From positions 11,960,505 to 12,024,504 of the forward strand of contig NC_045140.1 of the NCBI RefSeq assembly GCF_008831285.2: DNA of 64,000 bases. Direction: 5' to 3'. The first letter of the stretch is position 1; each line of letters begins with the position of its first letter. The translations under genes were made by a program, and so were the position numbers. Positions 46,341 through 58,300 of the stretch are shown here, piece by piece. Under the pieces are notes generated by a model that was given only the letters and a program-made list of their open reading frames with translations, made no database searches and was not told the DNA's origin. The DNA comes from Nymphaea colorata (Eukaryota > Streptophyta > Magnoliopsida > Nymphaeales > Nymphaeaceae).

Positions 46341-49300
46341 GTCTCTTCTTTGACCTTGGCCGCAGCTGTGCCATTTAAAAAAGAAAAATTCTGGGCGTGT
46401 TTGGATTTCGCGATGATTGTTTTTTTGGGAAAATGGCAGGTGGTTCGGTGGCTCCAAGCGGGGAAGGGTCGACCGGGTTGGTTGATCTTGGATGGCTTCC
46501 AGCTTTCCCGCACGTTCTGACGGCTTCAATGGCCAATTTCTTGTTTGGATACCATATTGGGTTAGTCATTCCAGCATTTACATGAATATAGAAGTCTTTG
46601 GTTTATTGTTAGTTTTGTTAGTTCTATGTTGTTGCAGAATCAAGTATCTCATGGAGAACTGAGCCCTTGATGTTAAGGTATGGATGAGGATATGTACTCA
46701 TTTAAAAATTTGAATTTTTTTTCCTGTTGAACAGTGCTTTTCCTGCCAACCAAACGCCCCCTTAGCTAATGCAGTGAGAACGAACACGGGATTACTATTT
46801 TTCGTTGTTGGCATCTTCCGTCATTGAAGTTTCCAGCGCTATAGTGGATCGCCAATCGTTTTAGTTCACTGAAGCGAAGATCAACATTTTGCTCATAGAT
46901 TTGGCTGATGTTACAAATGTTATCTGTTTACATGTTTACTACGTAATTGCAAGCTTGATTGTTGTGCTCTTGTTATTCAAACTTTTCGTTGTTACTTGTG
47001 AGTTGTGACCAATTGCTAGATGCTTTATAATTAGCTTCTCTGATAGCGGTTATTCGTTCGGTGCTTTCCTTGTCTTGGCTTTCCTGTTATTGGCGCGTTT
47101 ACCAAGTCAAAGTCCATTCTGCAGGGTAATGAACGGCCCTATAGTTTCCGTTGCACGGGACCTTGGATTTGAAGGAAATTCCATCCTTGAGGGCCTCGTT
47201 GTGAGCATATTTATAGTCGGTGCATTCATTGGTAGCATAGGCTCTGGCTACCTGGTTGACAATTTTGGTTGTCGACGTACGTTTCAAATAAATGCTGTGC
47301 CATTGATTGCTGGGGCTCTTCTGTGGTAAGTACATTGGATGTATGGGCAAATTGTTTTCGTAAATTTTGACCGATAAAGTTAGCCACAGCGTAATTCTTG
47401 TTTGTCCTCTCTAACCCCGGACTTGGCCTAGTATTATTATAAAAACCTGAATCCTGGCCTTTTTGCCGAAACTCTTGCCACCTCTTTATTGTCTATATCA
47501 ACAGTTTCTTACGCCAGGGCTGTAATGGATAAAGTGGTAATACACTAACGGTGGCATCATTCTTTGCTTCATTCTTGATTTTATTGCCTCTAAATTCTTT
47601 TCCTGGAAGTTGTTTTCCACACAAACTTTCACGGACAAGCATAGCCCTGCGAGTGGAAGATTGGTTTGATTTCATGAGCTGCCTCATTGCTCAGTCAATA
47701 GTTGGTGCTCATCAAATGTGAGATGGTCTGGTTGCTTTTATCAATGTTACTTATGAGTGTGCATTAGCATCCCGAACAGTTATATCTGTTTTCTTTGATC
47801 TTCTAGATAATGAAATGCAAATTATTTAGGAACCCAGAAACAAGGGGAGCGATTTTTGGGGATGTAGAATATTCGCATATGAACCTGTGCATATCCTGTG
47901 ACATAGGTTATGGCCATAAATCTTATCTTTTTCAACTCAACAACTTGTGAGAGTAATTTTTGGAAATACCAAGTAAATGCATCTTAGTAAATCCTAATTC
48001 TTGATCTGTTTTACTTATCTGTGGACCATGGCATATTGGGCCTACAGTCACCGCTCTTATCTTACTAATTCAAAATCTCTTATAGCATCACAACGGCTGA
48101 GACGCCTCCAAGGGGCTAACAAGTAACAACCTATAGAATGGTAGGCTAGATAAAATAAATTAAAGAATATCATTTGAATGCTACTGCATACAACTTTGAA
48201 GCCAAAAGGGTGGCATGTGTCCAAGACTTGGAGCTCCCATGGTAGTGCATGATTGCCTAATAAGAGGATTATCTGCAAATACTAGCTTTGCTCATCATTA
48301 TTGAGGCAATGACGTACTTCGTCACAACCACAAAGCAATGCAGGTAGTTATGGATGCACAGATGAATCATGGGATTCATTTTTATCTACTTCCTAAAGCA
48401 CTGCATTGTCTGTGTGGAATCATATTCTCCATGGAACCATAGTAGGTAAAGTCGAAGGGGTATTTGATGTCCACTTTGAGCTTTCTTGGTTTATTATGTG
48501 GTCATTAATTTGACAAAGATTGAAGTCAAAATATTTGTTTCGCTCAAGTTTGAGTATCAACAATAGAATGCTTAATATGAGACAAAACAATTCTTTTCAG
48601 AGTGAAATAGTTTGATTATTTTAATGTGAACTTTGGAAAGGACAAATGGTTAAGAGGATGACAAATTGGTTTTCTATATACTGTCTATCAAGGATGAGAA
48701 AATCACATCTTAAAAGCAGATCTTCTAGTTTAGTTTAGCTGCTAGTCCATTGATGATGGAGGCTTTTCCTTGTAGGGGAGGAATTATTAGTGGAACATTA
48801 TGTTCTTCAGTATGTCATCCGATGATGTTGAAATGAACAATAAACTACAGTATACTATTTATGCAAATGATACAAACTGTCAAATTTTTGCTAAAAATCG
48901 TGATAAAGCCATCCCACTGACAATCTGATTGCCCATATCGCAATTCTCTTAGGACTGAGAGCACCACTTCATGTTGAAGTGCTTCTTGGATAGCTATGTG
49001 TGGGGTCTAGCATTAAATTCTGAAAAATCTTCAGAAGTTGAACTGCTTCACTTTTACTTTCTACAAGTAGATAGTGTGGTTTTCTATTCTGCAAAGGTCC
49101 TTCCGTGTTGCTTGTATTTTATTTAACTAGTTAAATGACCCTGCAATTTGTTTTTATGAGTTTCATGCCTTGGTGTATTTTCAACTTCTTCAATGGAATT
49201 TGAAGTTTATCAGGTTCTCTTTTCATTATTGGCAGTGCACAGGCTCATTCCTTGGATGAGATACTTTGGGGTAGATTTTCAGTTGGACTTGGCATTGGCG

Positions 49301-52300
49301 CAAACACTGTTCTAGTTCCCATTTATATTTCAGAGGTATCATGTGAAGTTGAAGAATAATTCAAGACTTTTAATTGGATGCATGAGATTTATTTAGGGAA
49401 TGAATCTATGTAGCAGCATGTTAAGAAAGTAAAATATTTAGTTTCTTGCAGTTCAAACTTCAATGCAAGAAAATGTCTCGGGACAATGTATTGTTGCTTT
49501 GCTCTGTTCATTAGAAAGTTTGCTCTGTTCGTTAGAAAGTACATCATGCAGAGACTTGAATTTTTATATCATAGTTGCGTATAAATGGAGGCAGAATACT
49601 GCTGAGAAGACAGAGAGGTATGATGTGGAATTTGGCTGCAAATGATTATAGTTCCCTTGACAGAATTGAAATTTATCTTAATGCCAATAGGTATCAGAAC
49701 ATACCTGAACATACTGAATATTTGGAAGTACTATGTCTCACAAACATATTATGACAAGGTGAAAAGAAAAGTAAAGGACATTGTTATGATGTTTCTACTA
49801 TATTTTCAGTGTGTGTGATAGTTTAGGTGCTTATCTTCCTTCTACTTTTTTAATGCATTTGATCTGATTTTTGTTGGAAGGGTTGCTGTTAGATATTCAT
49901 TTCTTTAAATATCATTATGTTTCTCAGGATTTGAATATTTTCCTATGAAATTACTACTGTTATTGCCAGGACTCCTTTATGAATAGTGAATACAAGTAAA
50001 TGGGACAAGGGACATGCATAGCCAATAAATGCATCCACATGCCCTTCATTTACGCAGACAGTGAAATAGTCACTCATGCATCACAAAAACTTCGTTCCTA
50101 CAAAGTGGTGTTAGTGTCATCTGTCCTGATATGACAACTTGTTGGTGTCCCCTTTCCAATAAATCTGCCTTTCTCTCTCTCCCAAACATGCAAAATCAAG
50201 TATGTCAGATTTATGAGTTTTCCATTATCTGATTGTCTTCAATGTTACTGGGCTTCAAATTTTTCCTTGATGTTCAATTGGAAGCATTATGTCTTTGACT
50301 TTTTTTGTTATTTTTGGAGCTCATAGCACTCATGCAGCATGGCATCATTCTATCTTAACCAATTACTCTTAGGTTCTACATTTATACTGCATACTTGCTC
50401 ATGTCTCATGGGTTTGCCACCAAAGTAGGTATAAATGAGAAATAGACATGAATTTGTGTCCAATCATTTTATTCTCTTCTTCAAATTTTTCTCTTAACTA
50501 TAGGCACTCATGGTTTGTTTCTTTGATTTTATATACATATAGTTGGTGCCCCATCTGTTCTAAAGGATTTACATAAATATTTTCTTCAGCCAGAGAGATT
50601 CTGATGCAGTGATTAGAGTTCCTCACTCTAATCCCTGTGGAAAGGGCACCAAAGAAAGGAAACAAAGGGGATCTTTTCTTGTGATTAGGGCTAGTTGATG
50701 ATTAAGAAACCCTAATTCTCTTTTGATTATTGAATTTCCCTTGTTTTCCTGCAATTTTTTTCCTTTTGTTTGCTTTCTTTGGTGACCTTTCCATGATTAA
50801 TGGTTTTCAGGAAATTTGTTTTCTGACTAGTTTTTTTAATATTATCCTAGGAGTTAACTGTATCTTTTGGTTTTGTTCCCATAAGGTTTCTCCAACACGA
50901 TATCGTGGTTCATTGGGCACCATATGCCAAATTGGCACTTGCTTGGGTATAATTGCGTCGCTTCTTCTTGGTATACCATCTGATAGTACTCCAGATTGGT
51001 GAGTCTATTCTACACTTGTTCTGCATTGAATATGATTACAGAACAAATTTAGAGGTCATCAATTTGTATGCTATTTTAAGACTTTTATGTGATTGAGTTT
51101 CCTTGCCAGTTCATTAGATGTGCATTATGTGATTTTAGTTTTCCTATATGTGAGAGAGAGAGAGAGAGAGTAAACTAGAGGTCATCTCAGTCCATTTGTT
51201 TCTTTGTTGTTTTTTTTAATACTGCTCTGTGATTGAGTTTCTTTGCCAGTTCGTCTAGATGCATGTTGCATGTGTAGTTTGCCTACATGTGTGTTAGTTG
51301 TCGGCTAACAAGGTGCATAAAGGGGAGAAGAGAAGGGAACACAGAGAAAGAGAGAGAAAAACCAACATCAAATCATACTTAATTATGGCAAAACACAAGC
51401 TTAAGTATAAAGCACTGCGGGTCCGGACCAAATCGACTCCTACTGAAAGCATATCCATATTGGATTAGTCTAACATAAAAACAAAAATAAAACAGATACT
51501 GATGTTCAACCCCATCAGACTCCTACTGGGCGCCACGATCCATACATGGATTGTAACAAATACTCTCCCCTTTTAAGAACACCTTGTCCTCAAGGTGTGA
51601 ATGATGGAAATCGCCTCTGTATAACCTCCGGGTCCTCCCATGTAGCTGGTAACTCATCCTCGGTTAACCATTCAATAAGCCACTGTGATTTCCACTTCTC
51701 GTCCACTTTGAGCCGTCTCACTCCTACTCGACGTAGGGGATGTATGCCGATGGGAGTCGCCAAGGCTGGTGCTGCTGCTACTTCCCCTTCTATAGGTGGC
51801 TTGAGTCACGCTTTTAGTTTTGATACGTGAAAGACCGGATGTATGGTGCTGCCCAATGGTAGTTGCAATTCATAGGCGAGATTGCCTACCATTTTTAGAA
51901 TTTTATAAGGACCAACATACATTGAAAGCAGCTTACTTTGACTTACCCCTCGCATCCCTACCAAGCATCGGGGAGGTCGCCTTAGGAATACCCTTCCCTT
52001 TCTTGAAACTGAAGTGCTCGATGGCGCCGGTTGTATTGGATCACCATGCGATTTCGTGCGGCTATTAGGTGTTCCTTGAGGTCTTTAAGAATCACATCCC
52101 GGCACATCAACTGCATATTTGTAGACTCATCCCGTGTTGTACCCAGCTGATACCTTCTAATCATGGGTGGGGGTTGGCCATAAACGGCCTCAATCGGGGT
52201 GGTGTTCGTGGAGGTATGCCAGCTCGTATTATAAGCAAACTCTTCCCAAGATAAGTAGTTGACCCATGTTTTGGGGTGCTTCCCGACGAAACACCTCAAA

Positions 52301-55300
52301 TAAGTCTCAAGGCTTTGGTTTACTACCTCTGTCTGTTTGTCTGTTTGCGGATGGATCGTGGCATCCCGTGCAGTCTCCCCACTTGCTCTTGAAAAGTCTG
52401 CACCACTGTTTTGGCCGAAAATGGGTGTGCGAGAGACATAAAGTGTGCATATTTAGAAAGCATGTCTACCACCACCAATATAATGGACTTACCGTGGGAG
52501 CAGGGTAATCCTTCGATAAAATCATAGATATGTCTTCCCAAATCTGCTCGGGAATAGGAAGGGGCTGCTGGAACCATGCAGGCCTCGTGGTCTCATACTT
52601 ATTGCGTTGTCATGCATCACATTGCTGCACATACTTCCGCACTTCACGCTTCATCCCCTTTCAGAAAAATGCTGCTCTTAAGCACTAATATGTTCCTTCT
52701 ATGCCTTCATAACCTACACCTTTGGAATCGTGAAAATGCGGGATCAAAGTACCTAGTTAGGCTGTCTCGGGTGGGATAAACACCCGATTGTGGGAGTAGA
52801 GATAAGGGGGGCACCATTCATAACAATATCGTCTCGTAGGATCCTATATTAACTCTGCTCTTATCCTCTGCACCGATGTTGCCGACTGGTGGGCTTGTTG
52901 AATATCTGCCCAAAGGTCACAGTGAATGGCCGATAAGGTCCAGAACCCTCTCCCTTCATGCAACTGTCGAGATAGTCCATCTGCTGCGGTATTTTCTTTT
53001 CTACTGCGATGTCGAATCTCGAAATCAAAACTAAGCAGTTTCATTACCCAACGCTGCACGACGGGTACTAGCGTTTGTTGTTGGAGACAATAACGTAGGT
53101 TGTGGTGGTCCGTCAGCACCACAAATTTCTATCCCAACAAGTAATGACGCCATCTGAGAACTGCTAGCACCATAGCAATGAGCTCGCGCTCGTAGGCTGA
53201 TTTACTGCAGAAGGTGGGTCCCATGGCGTGACTGAAGAAAGCCATAGACTCATAGAGTGTTGGTCTTGGCTCAAAACTGCTCCTACCCCTATGTTTGACG
53301 CGTCCGTCTCTACCTCAAACTGCATGGTGAAATCGGGCATGCGTAGGACCGGCGCCGACGTGATGGCCTGTTTGAGCTTGGCAAACGCTTCCTCGGCCTG
53401 GGCTGACTATTGAAACTGGCCTTTTTTTGTCAGATGTGTCAGTGGCGCTACGATACTCCCGAAGTTTCGTACGAACTTGCGGTAGTACCTTGCCAATCCC
53501 AGGAAGCCATGTAACTCCCTAACCGACTGCGGTGTGGCCCAATTACGCATGGCTAATACTTTATCCTCTTCCATCTTGACGCCGCCCTCGCTGATAACAT
53601 GGCCGAGGTATGTGACCTGACTCATCCTGAATGAGCACTTTGAGAACTTGGCGTGGAGGGTGTGTTGCCTCAGGGTAGATTGAACCACCCACAGGTGATT
53701 TAAATGGGTCTCTTCATCTGCACTAAAGACAATGATGTCTTCAAAGAAGACCAGTACGAACCTGTGCAGGTGCAGTCGAAAGATATCGTTCATGAGAGAT
53801 TAGAACGTTGCCAGAGCATTCGTGAGACCAAATGGCATTACGTGGAACTCATAGTGACCATCCAGCGTCAAGAAGGCTGTCTTGGGGACATCCTGTGGTG
53901 CAATCCGGATCTGGTGATATCTGGCTCGAAGATCTAATTTGGAAAACAGGGTTGTGCCTTTGAGTGCATCTAGGAGGTCTTTCACCATAGGAATTGGATA
54001 CTGATCTTTCACAGCGACAACATTTAAGGTGCGGTAGTCCACACAAAATTGCCAGTTACCATCCTTCTTGCGAACGAGGAGAGCGGGAGACCCAAAGGGG
54101 CTGCTGCGACTGGGCTGAATAATGCCCTGTTCTAACATCTCCTGCAGCAGTCAAGTTAGGGCATCACGTTGGGTCAAATTATACTTGTATGGTCTCTTCA
54201 CTGCTTCTGCTCCCGATTGAAGTTCTATGTCATGGTCATAGGCGCCGGGAGGAGGTAACCCATGCGGAACATCGAACATGTAGAAACACGAACCACAAAG
54301 AGAGAGAGTGGAGAACGAACACACAATCTACGTGAAAAACCTCAGAAAGAGGTGAAAAACCACGGGGAGGCTCTGACCTAGGGGCACACCGCAACCCTAG
54401 GAGAGAGAAAATTATATTTCACTTAATTCAACACTAAACACAAGTGACAATATAAAGAGGGAGAGAGGAGAAGCCGCCTAGGGTACCGAGCCCGCCTCGG
54501 TACCCGCGCCCCATAGAACCGGGTCCAGGAATGGATCCGGTTCCCACAGCAACATATTCTAACACTCCCCCTCAAGCTTGGCATACATGTCAAACATGCC
54601 AAGCTTGCTAACATTCTTTTCGAATGAAGAAGTACAAAGCCCTTTAGTTAGGACGTCTGCAACTTGATCTTCAGACTTCATATATGGCAGAATCAGCTCC
54701 TTTGAGTCAATGTGTTTCCGGATAAAATGACGGTCAATCTCCACATGTTTGGTCCTGTCATGTAGAACTGGATTATTGGCAAGATTAATCGCAGACTTGT
54801 TGTCACAGTACATCTTCATTTTATCTCCCAGTTCCACACCAATATCAGTCAAAAGAATCTTCAGCCACAGCATCTCTGTAACCCCCATTGCAACAGCCCT
54901 GTACTCAGCCTCAGCACTAGACCTCGAACATACTTCTTGCCTCTTACTTCTCCAAACAACTAGGTTACCTCCAAGAAAGATACAATACCCTGTAGTAGAC
55001 CTCCTTGTGTCAGTGCAACCTGCCCAATCTGCATCTGAGTAGCCCTCAATAGTAAGTTTGTCTTGTCGAGTATACAGCAGTCCTTTTCCTGGGTCATTCT
55101 TTAGATATCCCAACACTCTTTCTGCACTCTTCCAGTGACAATCCGTGGGAGCATGCATAAATTGACTTAGCACATTTACCGCATACGTGATATCAGGGCG
55201 AGTTAGAGTAAGATAGATAAGCTTACCTACTAGCCTCTGATATCGCCCTTTTCCTTCCTCATCCAGAATAGTGCCCGTCTTGATACTTATCTTAGTTCCC

Positions 55301-58300
55301 GACTCTATAGGAGTAAGATAGGGCCTACAACCAAGTTTGCCTGTCTCCTTTAGTAAGTCAAGAGTGTACTTCCTTTGATTCATAACCAGCCCTGTCTCTG
55401 ATCGAGCAATCTCTATCCCCAGAAAGTATCTCAGCTTACCCAGATCCTTGAGGTCGAATTCTTTAGCTAATCTCTCCTTCATCTTTCTGTTTTCTTCTTC
55501 GTCACTGCCAGTGACAATCATATCATCAACGTAGACAAGGAGAAGACTCACCAGACCACCTCTCTGCTTTATGAATAGGGTATGATCTCCATTTCCTTGC
55601 TTGTACCCAGTAGACTTCATAACGATCCTTAGTCTCTCAAACCAAGCTCTAGGCGACTGCTTCAAGCCATACAAAGCTTTCTTGAGGTGACAACATTTTC
55701 CCTCTTGAACATACCCGGGAGGCATGCTCATATAGACTTCTTCCTCCAGATGGCCGTTCAAGAACGCATTTTTAACATCAAGCTGGTCCATGCGCCACTT
55801 CCTGTGCACAGCAAGAGCAAGAATAACCCTCACGGTCTTCAACTTTGCAACAGGGGCAAAGGTCTCAAGATAGTCGATCCCATACTTCTGGCTGAACCCC
55901 TTTGCAACCAAACGAGCTTTATATCGATCTACAGTGCCATCAGGTTTGTACTTCACGTTGTAAACCCACTTAGAGCCAACTAAGTGTGTCCCTTTAGGGA
56001 TATCAACAACTTCCCATGTTTTGTTCTTAGCTAACGCACCCATCTCCTCTGTCATAGCATGTAACCACTTGGGATCATCCTTAGCATCATCCACCGACCT
56101 GGGAATAACAACTTTGGATAAGGTTGTGATAAAACATTTGTAATTTGTACTGAGCTTAGCATAAGAAACAAATCTCTGAATAGGGTGAGAAGTACATGAC
56201 CTGGTGCCTTTGCGCACAGCAATGGGGAGCTCTTCATTCGATGGACTTGGGTCATCCGGAGAGATCACAGGATTGGGATTGGTTCTATCCTCATCACCAA
56301 CATCTTCCACTGTAGCTTTCTCCTTTCTGGCATAAACCTGGCCAAACAAGTGATCCCGGGCAACAATGGGCTGAGCATCCACCGTGACCCCTTCCATATG
56401 GCTGCCCTTCTCATTACTGACCGTGACCGTGTCAATCACACTGGGACTAACCTTGTAATCCAAAAACTCCATAAACTGAATTAGCTGATTAGAGGAATAC
56501 TCTTCCCCTTTGTTCCCAAGACACTCCCCCTGAAGAGGATTCACCGAAAAATACGACTCATGTTCATGAAATGTGACATCCCTCGAAACATACACTTTGG
56601 AAGTAGTGGGATCCACACATTTATACCCCTTCTGAGTGGAAGAGTACCCCAAGAAAACTCCTTTAATAGACCGGGGATCAAGTTTTTTGAGAGTAGGACT
56701 ATGATTATGCACAAAACAACTGCACCCAAAGACACGAGGAGTAAGAGGCCACGGATTCTGAGTGGGCCACAGGGTAGAATAAGGAGACTGACCATCCAAC
56801 ACCCTAGTAGGCATACGGTTAATGAGATGTGCACTAGTGAGAAGTGCATCACCCCAATACCGCTTCGGGACATGACGTTGGAACATAATGGCCCGGGTAA
56901 CATTCAATAGATGACGATTTTTACGTTCAGCTATACCATTTTGAGGAGGGGTATAACTACAAGAGGTTTCATGAACAATACCCTTGCCTTTCAAGAATTC
57001 ATCAAGGGATTGGGAGACATATTCCCTTGCATTATCCGTACGGAAAGCTTGAACAATAGTATGGAATTGAGTCTCAACAAAGGCAACAAAGTTTTTCACA
57101 ACTGCTGGAACCTCACTACGTTCTCGCAACAAGTACACGAACGTACATCTAGAGTAATCATCAATAAGCGTCAAGAAATAGTGACAACCACCACACGTGG
57201 GTACTCCAGAAGGACCCCAAACATCGGAATGAACTAAGGCAAATGGATGAGTGGTTTTATTCAAAGAAATAGGGTACGAAGCCCTGACATGTTTAGCCAA
57301 TTGACACACTTTACAAGCGAAGGAGTCAATTGAGATAGAAGCAAACAAATGAGGAAACAACTTCTTTATTAACTGGAAGGGTAGATGTCCAAGACGCTCG
57401 TGCCATCGCAGAACAGTAGATCTATCGTTCACACCAGACAAGTGACCACTCGTGGCAGAAATCAATGCTGAAGCAACTTGTACCGGCAGCCTGTAGAGCC
57501 CATCAGTAACCGAACCAATCCCAATCTTCTTCCCCGTCACCAAGTCCTGCAGGGAACAATGATCAGCAGAGAAAATCAGATTACAGTTTAATTCTTTAGT
57601 AATACTGCTGACAGAGAGTAAGTTCACAGGAATATTTGGAACATGCAGGGCATTGTGGAGACGGTATTTGTTCAACAGGGACAAGCTCCCTTTCCCAGCC
57701 ACAGAGATAGAAGACCCATCTGCCATAGACACGCGTTGCTTGCCAGAGGAAAGTTGATATTCTTGAAAGAGTTTAGAGTCCCCTGTCATGTGGTGAGTGG
57801 CTCCACTATCAACAATCCAATCACCAAGAGAAGGGTTACCTTGATCAGTCGAGGCAACGAGAGCTTGGGCTAGCTGAGCCCCTTCAGACGTGGAGGACTC
57901 CTCAGGGGTAGTAGATAGACGGCTGATGTACGCCTGTAGCTCCTTGAGTTGAGCAGGGGACAACTTGGACTTTGCACCACTAGAAGAATTGCTCTGACTG
58001 GAATCAGACACAGAAGGGCTACGCTTGCCAGAGGGAGGACGACCTCTGACCAGTCTCTTCTCGGGATGAAGATCCCAACAGAAATCCACCGAATGCCCCA
58101 ACTTGTGGCAATGAGTGCAATGTCGGGCAGGACGCTGCCCAGTCCCTGAGGCACGGCTGACAAAGGCAGAAGGGCCATGACCGGTGTCAAGATGCATCAC
58201 CTGGCGACGTTGTTCTTCAGACTCAACACGAGCATATACTTCCTCTATCCCCGGAATCTCATCACCATTAAGAATCTGGCTACGAATAGACTCAAATTCA

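Noticed and set aside
45790-46374. 194-codon minus-strand frame over the first exon of the transporter
   Set aside because: Antisense shadow of the transit-peptide exon and promoter; no recognisable domain.
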